NCBI GenBank assembly: GCA_029379385.1
Contig: CM055607.1
Coordinates: 30,005,235-30,069,234, forward strand
Source: Quillaja saponaria
Lineage: Eukaryota; Streptophyta; Magnoliopsida; Fabales; Quillajaceae
Direction: 5' to 3'
DNA length: 64,000 nucleotides
The stretch's first letter is position 1. The number at the start of each line of letters is the position of its first letter. The position numbers and the translations under genes were made by a program. Shown one piece after another: positions 51,846-63,980 of this stretch. Below the pieces are notes generated by a model. The model was not told where the DNA came from. It made no database searches and saw nothing but the letters and a program-made list of their open reading frames with translations.

Positions 51846-51972
51846 AAGAAACCATAATAATTCATATATTGCTTAATATTATAATATAACTTTGTTTTAT
51901 AAGAAACCATAAAAATTCATATATTGCTTAATATTATAATATAACTTTGTTTTATGAGAAACCATAGAAATT
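51846..51972. repeat. 55-bp tandem repeat, 2.3 copies, upstream of the P450
   Basis: Copies begin AAGAAACCATA at 51846 and 51901, and a third partial copy begins GAGAAACCATA at 51956. Each full copy includes ATTCATATATTGCTTAATAT, then TATAATATAACTTTGTTTTAT. The first two are almost identical, so this is recent. It ends about 180 bp before the P450 start codon, inside the likely promoter. Confidence 0.9.
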
Positions 51973-52149
51973 ATTTTACTGTGCAACCGTTGAATTTTTT
52001 GTTTTTATTTTAAAAAGTATTTTATTGTTAGTGTTTGAACTTTGAATTCGGTGAATATTTTTAGTAAATAAACTCTTCCCTGCCACACCCACGCACAAAA
52101 ACTAGTCTCCGTTTCTTTCTTTTCCTCCAATTCCAAATTCTCAGTGCCC

Positions 52150-53688
52150 ATGGAATCCGTTTGGTTCATCGTCGTCGTTTCACTCTGTCTCGCTATTTCA
52201 CTGAAAGCATTTCTCAACCTTGTCTCTCATTCTCATCCTCTTCCTCCTGGTCCTTTTAACCTTCCTATTATAAGCAGCCTTGTTTGGCTCCGCAAACCGT
52301 TCTTCGAAATTGAACTTATTCTCAGAAGACTTCATGCCAAACACGGTCCTATCGTCACTCTCCATATTGGCTCTCTCCCTTCCATCTTTATCGCCGACCG
52401 CAACCTTGCCCACCATGCCTTAATCCAAAACGGCGCCATCTTCTCCGACCGCCCTAAGGCTACCGCAACCAGTAAAATCTTCAATAGCAACCAACACAAT
52501 ATCAACACTGCCTCCTATGGCCCCACATGGCGACTCTTCCGCCGCAACATCACCTCAGAGATACTCCACCCATCGCGAATCAAATCCTATACTCGCGCCC
52601 GCAAGTGGGTTTTAGAGATTCTCCTCTGCCAGCTTCAATCGGAGTCGGAATCGGGCAAATCGATTCGGGTTGTTAACCATTTCCAGTACGCCATGTTTTG
52701 TTTGTTGGTCCTCATGTGTTTCGGTGATAAACTTGATGAGAAGCAAATCAAAGAGATCGAAGAGGCTCAGCGGCATATGCTGTTGAACTTCAACAAATTC
52801 AATTTCCTCAATTTCTTTCCCAGAATCGGAAAGGTATTGTTCCGCAAGCGTTGGAATGAGTTATTTCAAATGAGGAGGAAGCAAGAAGAGGTGTTGGTTC
52901 CTTTGATTCGGGCTCGAAAGAAAGCAAAGGAAGAGAGAAAATTAGCCCAAGAGAGCGATGAATTTGTGTTGTCGTATGTGGATACGCTTTTGGATTTGCA
53001 GTTGCCTGAGGACAAGAGGAAGCTTGACGAAGGTGAAATGGTGAGTCTGTGCTCTGAGTTTCTCAACGCTGGTACAGATACAACGTCGACGGCTTTGCAA
53101 TGGGTTATGGCAAATTTGGTGAAATACCCACATGTCCAGGAAAGGATTTTGGAGGAAATTAAAGGAGTTATTGAGAACAGAGATGAAACTGAAGTGAAAG
53201 AAGATGATTTACCGAAATTGCAGTATCTGAAGGCTGTGATTTTGGAGGGTTTGAGGAGACATCCACCAACGCACTTTGTGTTACCACACGCAGTAACAGA
53301 GGACGTTGTTTTGAACGGTTATGTTGTGCCTAAAAATGGGACTCTGAATTTCGCGGTGGCAGAGATGGGGTGGGATCCAAATGTTTGGGAGGAGCCAATG
53401 GCGTTTAAGCCAGAGAGGTTTTTGAATGAGAAGAATAGTAATGAAGGAGGGGAAATGTTTGACATAACGAGCAGCAGAGAGATTAAGATGATGCCATTTG
53501 GGGCAGGGAGGAGGATATGCCCTGCTTCTGGTTTGGCGTTGTTGCATTTGGAGTATTTTGTGGCAAATTTGGTTTGGAAATTTGAATGGAAGACAAAAGA
53601 CGGATGTGAAGTCGATTTATCAGAGAAACAGGAATTCACTATGGTGATGAAGAATCCATTGGAGGCCCATGTATATCCAAGGGTTTAG
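52150..53688 (+). CDS. Cytochrome P450, CYP89A-like
   Basis: An intronless frame of 512 residues from the ATG at 52150 (the frame is open a little further upstream but has no ATG). An N-terminal anchor of about 24 residues is followed by hinge PLPPGP (about 31-36). The I-helix has AGTDTT (about 307-312) with the oxygen-activating Thr. The K-helix ExxR is Glu366-Gly-Leu-Arg369. PERF is near 421. The haem loop is [13 protein letters not shown] with ligand Cys457. It should be anchored in the ER and use NADPH-P450 reductase. Overall wording ([37 protein letters not shown]) fits CYP89A; Arabidopsis CYP89A9 acts in chlorophyll catabolite breakdown, but the substrate here is unknown. The residue after Cys-Pro is Ala where many P450s have Gly. 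Confidence 0.93.
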   Translation: MESVWFIVVVSLCLAISLKAFLNLVSHSHPLPPGPFNLPIISSLVWLRKPFFEIELILRRLHAKHGPIVTLHIGSLPSIFIADRNLAHHALIQNGAIFSDRPKATATSKIFNSNQHNINTASYGPTWRLFRRNITSEILHPSRIKSYTRARKWVLEILLCQLQSESESGKSIRVVNHFQYAMFCLLVLMCFGDKLDEKQIKEIEEAQRHMLLNFNKFNFLNFFPRIGKVLFRKRWNELFQMRRKQEEVLVPLIRARKKAKEERKLAQESDEFVLSYVDTLLDLQLPEDKRKLDEGEMVSLCSEFLNAGTDTTSTALQWVMANLVKYPHVQERILEEIKGVIENRDETEVKEDDLPKLQYLKAVILEGLRRHPPTHFVLPHAVTEDVVLNGYVVPKNGTLNFAVAEMGWDPNVWEEPMAFKPERFLNEKNSNEGGEMFDITSSREIKMMPFGAGRRICPASGLALLHLEYFVANLVWKFEWKTKDGCEVDLSEKQEFTMVMKNPLEAHVYPRV

Positions 53689-53894
53689 GATAGTTCTTTT
53701 TTCTTTTAGTGTAATCTTTCTAGATATTCTTAATTTCACTTATGATCTCTTAAATATTAATAAGATGCAACTTAGTCCTCTTAAATTAACTTTGAAAACT
53801 GTTTACCTATTTTTTTCAAATTATACCAATTTAACCTCTCATGTAAAAAAGATAGCCCTTTGGACGGAAATAATTTTTCTTAAAAGCTAGTTAG

Positions 53895-56395
53895 TTAAGA
53901 AGATTATCACGATACGAATCCAATACACCACACGAATCAAATACGCCGACATGATAATTACCCATTAAGGAAGTTCCCCCATTTTTCTTTTTCTTTAGTC
54001 ACATCTTCTACATATAACCTAAGTATAACCACTTTCTTTCTTCTATTTTCTTTTTTGACAAAATAAAAAAATTTGAGAAATTTTATAAAGCAAAACATGC
54101 AATTTGCCATATTATATATATATATTAAAGCATAGATTTTGATTCTGATTAGGGCACAAATCTAATTCTCGGTTATGAAGTAAACTAATCAATTATTAAC
54201 AAATTGTCGCATGATTACTACATCATTATATTCAGTATTAATTATTTTACTACATCATTATATTCAACATTACTTTTATTAATAATAAATATAAAATATC
54301 TATATATCTTTTTAGTGTATTAACGTAATTAATCTTTATGAATATGAAGGAATTATTTCATTAATTATTATTATTATATTGTTTATTAATTATTATTGTA
54401 TTGTTCACTAATAATAGTGGAATCAACAAAGTCAAAAATTGATTAATATAATTATAATATAATCCTTATATTAATGAAAAATATTCAATATAAGAAACTT
54501 TTCATCTTTTTTTTTTTTTATATATAATTATAAATATATCATTTATTAATTTGAAATATTGATAATTTTTTAATTATCATTTAATCTTTTAAACTTCTTG
54601 ACCATTCATTTTTTTATATTTTCTTATTGTCAACATTATGTTTATGTATTATAAATTCATATTAATTAATTTTAACCTCACAAAATAAATAACTTCTCAC
54701 ATTAGAATCATGCTCATACATTGTAAGAAATTGAAAATGTAAGATGAGCAACGTTATATTTGTAATATCGACTTACAATTTTAAGATTTCTTTCGCAAAC
54801 TTAAAGTCCTAAGATAATTTAAAAATATTGAGATTTGTCAATAATAGAAAATGATGTTGATAATGGAATTTTTTTTTTCTTCTAATTCTTTACTATGAGA
54901 ATTAGGGTTTATCTTTATTAATTAATGGAAATATTTTATGTTTTGATTCTTGAATAAAATTAAATATAAATTATCCATTTATTATTATTATTATTTATAA
55001 AAAAAAAAACAAAAAATTAATTACTACATTTTATATGATAGTATAGAAGCATTAATTCAAAGGACAATCAGCTTTCAGCCTTTCAGCTTCGCTGGCTGAG
55101 TCCTTTGGTTCCCCAGACGGTGGGCATCAAAACCAAATCTCCATTATTTAGTTGAATGTTATTATCATTAACAAATTTTGGCAAATCCCACTGACCCCAT
55201 TGCATGTATGTCTGCTATTTATAATATATACACATGCACATGACCTTATTTCTGATCCTTCACTTAAGTATTTCATAAATATCCCACCATATGTTCTTGT
55301 CCATCTCTTTTATGTTTGTTTGTGTTACAACATAACTAATTAACTAGCCACTTAAATTTTGGCAAAACCAAAAGATAGGCTAAATTATGTTTTTAGTCTA
55401 TAATTTATATCAAAATTCATTTTAATTTTTATAGACTATAATTTAAAAAGTTACAATTGAATACCTATAATTTCAAAATCATGTTACATTTTATTTTATC
55501 TAAATTAATTAATTTAATGAAAATAACAGATACTAAAGTGACTTGCAAGATCGAGTTGAAGTGACTTGTTCACTGGCTTATTGGACAAACAAAAATTTCT
55601 ACTCCACTTGTATAAAAATTATATAAAAGAAATAAATTAAAAGAAAATGTAAAGAAAGAAAAAAAATAAAAAATTCTCACCACTAGATCTGGTTTGCGTC
55701 CCTCCATAGCCCCCGCCCCACCGCCATTTCTGCTTCACATATTATTATGTATCAAATCTTATTAATTCTTAAAGTGAAGATGATTGCGATATTTGTTCTA
55801 CCAATTGTTATTTTAAGTAAGTTATTAACAAGTAATTTACAATAAAAATGGTTATTAACACATAAATCCGTGATTATTATGAAATATTTGTTATGTCACA
55901 CATACAATGAATTTTACAGTAAGTTATTAAACGTTAAATACTTTGACGATCTATTTTATAACATCTCAGAACAACTAATTTGTATGAAATTCACTGATTG
56001 AAAACTTGAATCAAAGATAGGTCTTATTTTCTTTTTCTATTTAATTTGCACTAATTAAGTGTACATGAAGAAAGTTGAGGAAGTGAAATAAAACGAAGAA
56101 ATAATTAATGAGAATAAGAAATCTAGAAGTTGGTAGTGTTTGTGGCAGAAACAAAGGCAACAAAAAGCTAGCTAGATCTGATATTTAAACTAATTAATCC
56201 ATCATTAATTACAAGGAATACATATTACTGATAACTAATAGCTCCAACTAATTAATTATGCCTTCATATTCCTCATTCACACACAAGTTTCATATATATT
56301 TCAATATTTGATATTGAAAAAACACAATACAAGATCCCAGGCAGGATCTTTGTAAGGGAAAGCAAAGAATACTTAATCGATATTCAACTTGAAAC
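53895..56395. other. AT-rich intergenic DNA
   Basis: No gene is recognised. Short AT microsatellite at 54113-54125, TTA-rich tracts near 54360-54420. Possibly promoter and old transposon remains, none with clear ends. Confidence 0.4.
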
Positions 56396-56400
56396 TTTCT

Positions 56401-56900
56401 TCATCCATGAGTTTTCTCGGTCTGCTCCACAAAAGCATATTAAAAAAATTAAAAAAAAAATAATCCTTGATATATAAAATGAAATGAAAACTTAATTGGA
56501 TCATAAAAGATATATATATATATATACACACACAACAATTAATATAATTAATGCATGAGGGTTAATTACCTTTGTAGTTACGCCCTTGGATTGATCATGA
56601 AATAGACCTTGATGATGAATATTAATGGAATTAGAAGACTTGGCATGGGAATGATCAGGTGGAGGAATTATTGCTGAGTGGGTCTCTGGACCTCTATAGT
56701 CAATCTCATATATCTCTGAATCCAATGATCTCCCTAATCAAAGAATGAATTATATATGACACCAATTTAATTACATGATAATATTTATATATGAGTGAGA
56801 GGGAGGGAGAAAAAAGCAAACCTGTTGAAAAGTAAAGAATGGAGAAGATGATGAGAAAGGTGAAGAAGAAAGTGGTGATGGAAGAGTACTTGAGCTCCAT
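56401..56900 (-). CDS. Small secreted-peptide-like precursor, 87 residues
   Basis: Minus-strand exons 56822-56900, 56570-56733 and 56401-56421 join with matching phases (1, 0) and GT-AG sites, giving 87 residues. Residues 1-26 are strongly hydrophobic (MELKYSSITTFFFTFLIIFS and on) and read as a signal peptide. The rest is short, hydrophilic and free of Cys, with GRSLDSE, YEIDYRGPETHS, IIPPPDHSHAK, a His/Ser/Asn-rich middle and a final six-residue exon TEKTHG. An Asp-Tyr pair next to acidic residues is what tyrosylprotein sulfotransferase recognises in plant peptide hormones, and the Pro-rich block could be hydroxylated; both are inference. It matches none of the CLE, CEP, RGF, PSY, IDA or PIP consensus sequences I know. 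A TATA box lies about 60 bp upstream. Function is unknown. Confidence 0.75.
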
Positions 56901-56960
56901 TAATGTATATTTGAATCTTAGCTAGCTAGAGCCTAGAGAAGTGTATTGTTTTTGGTCATT

Positions 56961-56969
56961 TTATATAAA
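56961..56969 (-). promoter_or_regulatory. TATA box of the small peptide gene
   Basis: On the minus strand, TTTATATAA lies about 60 bp upstream of the ATG at 56900, leaving a short leader. This supports the gene being a real transcription unit. Confidence 0.65.
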
Positions 56970-56984
56970 GGCAGAAAATTATAA

Positions 56985-57482
<498 letters not shown>

Positions 57483-57489
57483 TAAAATA

Positions 57490-59380
57490 ATAATTTTAAG
57501 TTTTTGAGAACTATTAAAAGATAAAAAATAAATTAATATTTGAATGCCGAGTAAAATGGATAATTATTAAAAAAATAATTTTTTTAAGTAATAAAAAAAT
57601 ATTTAACTTATGTAAGTAGGTAAGATAATGGGTAGTTATAATTAAGAGAGAAAAATTAATATTTTTAATTAATTTAAATAAATAAATTGATTCTTATTTT
57701 AAAGTAGGAGACCATTTTTAGAATACTATAGATATGTGTATTATTAGATTTTGGTATGGTGCTTCTGTTTTGTAAATTTGGTAGCTCGAGTCTAGCACTT
57801 TGAATATTGGTGAGGAAAAAAGAAAAAATCAGAAATAAATTAAGAGAAGAAAAAATGTTTTAGTTTTAAAATAAGTTACAAGAAAAGAACATTATTAGAC
57901 TCGTGTGGTACATCATATAAAATAATAATAATAAATTATCTAATTAGTTATTATACAATTTTTGATATTAATAGGGTAATATAAACTATACAGTAAGAAA
58001 TAAAATAACAAGACAATAATATAATTATATAGCCTAATATATTTTATAATATTATACAATACACCATATAAAAAATCTATTTGGGAGTTTGAGAGGTTAT
58101 CATTTGTCTTATCTGAGAGTTCAAAAAAAAAAAAAAAAAAAGACAGAGTAAATTCCTTTTTTAATTAGAAATTGAGGAAAAATAAAATGACATAACATTT
58201 ATATTTCCTTTAAAATATTTATTTAGTTATGAACATGTATTTAAGGTATAGAATAAGAGTGTATATATTACCACATGTAGAAATTATAATGTATCTTATA
58301 TATATATAATTTTTTTTTCAAATCTGATTAATTTAGAGAAATTAAAATTTTTATTTTTTAAAAGGATTTGGAGAGTGCAGACATGCATGCTTCTATTTGC
58401 TCTCATTTCTAAATAAAATAAAATAAAATAAACAAGGTACCATTTTCTATCTTTCCTTTCTCCTTCTTCTAAATAAATCCTAAAGAGAAGGAAAATTGAA
58501 AATGAAACAAGTTGCAGATACCGTTTTACATCAAAATTAACAAAACAAAAAAATCTATTTGGGAGTTTGAGAGAAAATAAATTATTTAATTTGTCTTTTT
58601 TTTTGTTTTGCATATTTTTTTAATAGATTTTTCGAATAAATGTACTAGTACATTAAAACACTTATCAAAATTTTATAAATACAAAAACAAAATTATAATA
58701 TTTATTTTGATAATTGAACATAATTTTTAATTTTATTTAATATATATAAATTATATTTATTGGATTATAACAAAATGTACACCTACTACAAAAATCTGTA
58801 AACAATTACAAAGGCATTAGGGATTTTCAATTCATATCTAGATGAGATAGGACTAAGCTAATTATTAGTGGGTCCCTTATGTGTTAAATACTAAATTTAT
58901 TTCACGCATGGTTGGGCACTTGGGGCAACATCAACCAGCTATGTTGTGGCTGGACTAGAATGGGCTGGTCTCAATTCCCGAAGTAAATGTATACCAATTA
59001 ATCAACAGCTTGTATGACTGAGACAGACACTCGTTAAATCCTTCAAATTCTTTCTTTGACTCGTATCCAATCCCAGCTGCAAAAGTGAAATTGAACACAA
59101 CAACCCTTGACTTCTCCATAATTACATGTGTAGTTGAGAGACTCCTATATTTAGTCTAGACAATCACGTATTAGTTACATTTTCCCCAAGCATTAATTAT
59201 TTCTGATAGATAATAACTATTTTAATCTTGTTAATAAATTTAATTTTAACATAAATCAGAATTATTATTATAAATATATCTTAATTATATACCATTAAAT
59301 TTATAATGGTTACAATAACCTGCTACGAAAGATTTATAAAATAGTATCAGATTATTATTCTTAAAATATTCATAAGTTTC
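57490..59380. other. AT-rich intergenic DNA
   Basis: No gene is recognised. A 22-bp string AATCTATTTGGGAGTTTGAGAG occurs at about 58074 and again at about 58552, and an A run lies at 58122-58141. TA microsatellite at 58299-58309. Confidence 0.4.
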
Positions 59381-59382
59381 CA

Positions 59383-60460
59383 TGTTATCAGATTTGTATT
59401 CTTAAAAAATCTTCTTTTCTTATCATCATAAGCATAATATTTTCTTTCTTCTTCTCTAACCGTAAACCCTAATAAATTCATTTTATCTTCTTCTTTCTTG
59501 TAGCAAACTATGTCTATAAACCTCACGCAAAATCTTTCCCCTCCTGTTATTACTCCAACTATCCATATTTCTATCTCCACATAAACTGATGTTTTACTAA
59601 AATTTTAGATTTCACCAAATATCTTGGGTGCTCTCCTTTTCTTGATGTTTTCAAAACTTATGTGTTTACGATCATATTGATAATACATGTATATGTTCTC
59701 CTTCTTCTCTTACCAATACTGATGGCTCTCTTTCTCCTAATCAACTCATATATCACATGAAAAAAAATTAATTATCTCGTTTTGTATTAAATTCAATTCA
59801 GAGTCCCGATCTCATATGATATTCTTCAAGCATTTCAAAGCCCAAAATTACTCTCATTGCTAGTGATGTTTGACTTTCCATTGAAAAATTATTTCATTAC
59901 CATGCTCATTCTCGCTTACTCCAATTCAAAAGCAATTTTTATAACATAGAAAAGAATGATATATCCATTGATAATTACCTTAAAAAAAAACCAATACTAT
60001 TTTTGATGCACTTACATACATTGGTCATCCAATTAATGAATATGATCATGTTATCCAAATTCTAGAAGGACGTCCGATTATGAGAATGTTGTGACCAATA
60101 TTTCTTCTAAAAAATCTATTCCTTAATTCCTTGACATTCGCACAACTTTTTATCTTCAAGAAATTCGTCTTAGTCGGTATACTGAATCTTCTCCTAAAAA
60201 GTATACTCATAAAGATCCAGATTCTTTCGTTTCCATCTGTTAATCTTCTTTAACTCTACATAAATCTCCTACTATTTTCTTCTCAGTCACAATTTGGGAT
60301 CCTTGCATTCCGTTCTTTTGCTGTGTCTTTTTCCTCATACCACATCTTTTGCCCCTATAAATGTCAATATTGTTTCAATTATTATCATACAGTCATAGAG
60401 TGTCCTCAACTGTCTCATCCCACTGATCCTCATGGATTGGCTCATTCCTCACAAAAATAA
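59383..60460 (+). mobile_element. Ty1/Copia retrotransposon gag relic
   Basis: Frames joined by eye across several stops and shifts read like Copia gag of the UBN2 type: SINLTQNLSPPVITP near the start, IDNTC with SLSPNQ, LQLKSN and MSIDNYL in the middle, FIGHPINEYDHVIQILEG-like sequence, then CQYCFNYYHTVIECP as a decayed CCHC zinc knuckle. A primer-site-like TGTTATCAGAT lies at 59383. No protease, integrase or reverse transcriptase follows and no LTR could be defined. The element is dead and truncated. Confidence 0.7.
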
Positions 60461-60825
60461 AACTCCAAGACTCTTCTGATTCAATTGTTATTTGACACTA
60501 TGTCATTTCAATCAAACTTAGTAACTTCTCATCCTTAATTGGTAAGATAATTTCTTGATACAACGTGATACTCGATCACTAACTTTATTAATTCAACTCA
60601 TTAATCTTAAATCAAATAAGTTAGTTATTACATGCTTTTCTTTATTATATATGATCTCTGACATTGAACACAATTTTTTAAACATCTTATGTATTTGGTC
60701 ATTCTTTTTTTTACTACCAAGTCAAATTTTTGTTCAACTATGACATTCACCATTTTACATTCAATATGTCAAACCACCATAACTGATTTTTTTTTGCCAT
60801 ATTTTTTTCGATGAATGCATATCTC

Positions 60826-60912
60826 AAGCTTGCTATATATATATATATATATATATTTTGTAGTTTTTCTTTGCTATATATATGCATATATATTTTGTAG
60901 TTTTTCTTTTCT
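60826..60912. repeat. TA microsatellite with local duplication
   Basis: Two copies of a TTGCTATATATA run followed by TATATTTTGTAGTTTTTCTT, about 50 bp apart, the first with a longer TA tract. Confidence 0.8.
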
Positions 60913-61074
60913 TATATGCCGATCATTCATTCCAACTAGTATTCCTTACTCCTCAGGTAGTTATTTCAACTCATATTCCAGCAACAACAAATAAATAAAT
61001 GAAAACTGTAATTTCAGTTATGTCCATGCTTATCGTGCTTGAATGATGCCTTGTCTTGGCTCTAATTAAGGGTG

Positions 61075-61360
61075 AAATTCGAATTGAATGGTGTAATATT
61101 TGAATTTGAATACTTATTTGAACGTAATTTGAAATTCAAATTCAAATTCAAATATTTGGATATTTAAAGGTATCTTGGTAAAAGAAAATCACAAAAAATA
61201 ATATATATATATCGATAAAAACATAAATTATTTCAAATTTGAATATTAAATTGAATTATTCATTGAATATCAAATCGGATTATGTACTATTCAAATTTGA
61301 ATTCCAATTGTATAATTCGAATTTGAATCCGAATTATTTAGTTTGGATACCACGTGAACT
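61075..61360 (+). repeat. AT-rich dispersed element, copy 2
   Basis: Dense TTTGAATTTGAA and AATTCAAATT words with the TATTTAAAGGTATCTTGGTA block that matches the reverse complement of 32385-32790. It is probably a MITE-like family; ends are not certain. Confidence 0.5.
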
Positions 61361-61430
61361 CTAATACACTAGACTGGACAAGCTGAATTTCAACACGTGT
61401 TTCTAGCCTTACAATCAAAATAAAGACTAA

Positions 61431-61460
61431 TATATATATATATATATGTGTGTGTGTGTT
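61431..61460. repeat. Compound TA and TG microsatellite
   Basis: A run of TA units passes into GTGTGTGTGTGT. It is useful as a length-variable marker; no other role is suggested. Confidence 0.9.
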
Positions 61461-61877
61461 ATAAGATAATATAATATAATAGCTGAATGAATTAATGTAC
61501 TTATAAATTTGGTGTGTACATCCACAAACTTTAAGGGTTCGTCGTAGGGATGCTCTTTTTATTATTTTCTATATTTGAAGTTTTTTTTTATAAGAGAAGG
61601 TCATAGTAAAAATTTTATAAATTTTTTAGTCCCAAATAACTTATTTTGATCAGATTTAAAAATAATTAGTCAACGTGCTCATAATTTACACTATACTAAT
61701 AAGAAAATAAAATATTAATAAAAATATGTAATACTTAAAATATTTTTTCCACTAAATAAAAAATATGTTATATTATTTTCCTTCCATATACTAATTATAT
61801 GTTTTTTAATATAAATGATCTAAAGAAAAAGAGATCGACATTGCCACCTAACAAAAAAGCAACACTTAAGTTAATTG

Positions 61878-61960
61878 AAGTGATTGGCCTAGAGATCAGT
61901 AAGGTATGCTCTTTCATTGATTTCATGGGTTTGAATTTTTTAAAAAAATCATAAGAGCAA
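61878..61960 (+). mobile_element. tRNA-derived SINE head
   Basis: TGGCCTAGAGATCAGTAAGG works as an A box and GGGTTTGAATTT as a B box, with ATGCTCTTTCATTGATTTCA between, close to the head of plant tRNA-related SINEs. The body after it is T/A-rich and the 3' end is unclear. Confidence 0.55.
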
Positions 61961-61999
61961 AAGTCTCAAATTTTATAGTTCCAGTATAAATGATCCTAT

Positions 62000-63890
62000 T
62001 TTAGTTAGTCAGACTAAAAATATAAATTAATTGACATACTCAAAAACTGACCCAAACACTACTGTCGACTAAAAAAACCTAAGTTATCATCTCGAGCATA
62101 CCAAAGAATAAGTGGATCATAATCTTACAAGTGGAACAACATTAATTATTTTTATAAAATTAAGGACCACTTAGTACTGCATGTTGTTGAAATTGCAATT
62201 TTAACACAATTGTCTGGTGGGATTGAGAAGATATGGATGGTCCCAAATGAAGATATAAGATTTATATAGCACCTCAACATTGTACATTACCATATATATA
62301 GTATAGCTCCAACTAATCTTAATTTAGTTTGGCTGGATTCATTAATTGTAAGATACCAAACATTTTCTTTCTTCTTTATTTCATGATAAGGACATATATT
62401 TTTTCTTGTTAGTTTGGTTCATTGAAAGATCCATATAACTATTCTATACAATAGGAGGCAGTATATTTTCCATTTCGTTAAGCTTTGTATAATTACTCCT
62501 ACAAATTCAAGATTTAGACTTCAAACCTCTAATTTATATATCGCAATCAAATTTAAGTGTCTCGTTTTTTTTAATTTCATGCTTGAATTGAAAAATCTCT
62601 CACCTATCTATGGAAAAAAAGTGTGTATATATATATATATATATATTATACAAATCATAAGTATGTACTACCTATTCATCATTTCTTGAAACTTGAATTG
62701 AGTCAATGATAAAACCTGTGGTAATAAAGTGATAACGACTTTTACACAAAATCAAGGGAGTGATTATGCCTACTTTGTTGAAAATGTGACTTCTTGTTGG
62801 TGTCAAAAATTACCTTTAATATAAAAATAAGATAAGTTGGCCCTAGATCAAAAGTAATTAACTTTAGGTTGGACTTTTAGGTTGGACTTTTGAGAACATA
62901 ATCAAAAGATTTTAATAAAATAATATGAAATTATTTTATAATTGTAATTAGAGACACAATTTCCATGAAAATCTAAAGAAGTACATAGAATGAGAAGTAA
63001 TATATAAGTGGCTAATTAACCAGTTCATAACACTTCATAAATATTCACACATAAAGGTGGAACAAATAGCTCATAATTAATGAGAAAATTGACCATACAT
63101 CTATCAATTATGAGACTTGACTATAGGATCAAGATGTCACAACCTCTTCTTAGCCAGTTAAACTAAAATCTCATTGATAATTGAATGATATCTAATTATT
63201 TGATAAATACTTGATAATATCGATGTCAACATACAACTCAAATTTTACTTGATTTTATAAATTTAGAAAAAGTTATTATATGATCAAATAAATTTATATA
63301 TATATATATAGAAAAATCTTAACATACACCCTATGTGAGTATATGTTATTAATGTCCACACTTTCAAGTGGACAAAAAATCTAGCATTTTGTTTAATTAA
63401 AACTCAAAATTGAAGGTTATAATAGTAATTAGCCTTAAAAAAATTTATAAACCCATAATTTCAATTCCCAATACAGTCTCTCCTTCTCTCTCTACACTTG
63501 CACGGCAATGACTTTTTTTTTTTTTTCCTTTTTTTTCATGTCTCTGTTTATGCAACTAATGAAGGCTTGAATTTTTTATCCCACAACCATCACAAACAGA
63601 AGGCCATTAAGGTATTAAAGGCTTGCTTCTCAAATTAAACTCACCAGCTATGGCAGCCACCAATATTGCTTCTAAAAGCACAAGTGCCTTCATATAGCCA
63701 CAAGAAGGCTGGGATTTGTAATATTTTAAACATATATATACAAGGAGGAAAACAATTAGTTGAATAATTGACTATTAATCCAGAAACTGACAAAAAAAAT
63801 GAGCTGGTGAGTGGTGATGCTGCAATCCGGAGAGCTCCATTGGGTTTTTTAGAGTATGGGTTATTGTTAGCATGGATTGAAGTTTTCAAG
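62000..63890. other. AT-rich intergenic DNA at the right side
   Basis: No gene can be supported. TA microsatellites lie near 62628-62646 and 63296-63310. A minus-strand ATG at 63692 opens a short hydrophobic stretch (MKALVLLEAILVAAIAG) that ends in a good GTGAGT donor and could be a signal-peptide exon, but no second exon was found in this window. Confidence 0.35.
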
Positions 63891-63898
63891 CTTGCATT

Positions 63899-63980
63899 AG
63901 TCTACACAACTCTATTATCTTCATCCTTCCCTATTATCTACACGTAGTCTACACAACTCTATTATCTTCATCCTTCCCTC
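63899..63980. repeat. 47-bp tandem duplication
   Basis: AGTCTACACAACTCTATTAT followed by CTTCATCCTTCCCT occurs twice, 47 bp apart (from 63899 and from about 63946). The copies are identical over this length, so it is recent. Confidence 0.85.

Noticed and set aside
52144..52149. Upstream extension of the P450 frame
   Set aside because: The two extra codons begin with GTG; the first ATG is at 52150 and gives a normal P450 anchor.
57745..57835. Possible minus-strand SINE with a B-box-like ACTCGAGCTACC
   Set aside because: No matching A box at the right spacing and no clear ends.
63641..63889. Minus-strand frame near the right edge
   Set aside because: No recognised family and no paired exon; a possible signal-peptide exon from 63692 is too short to support.
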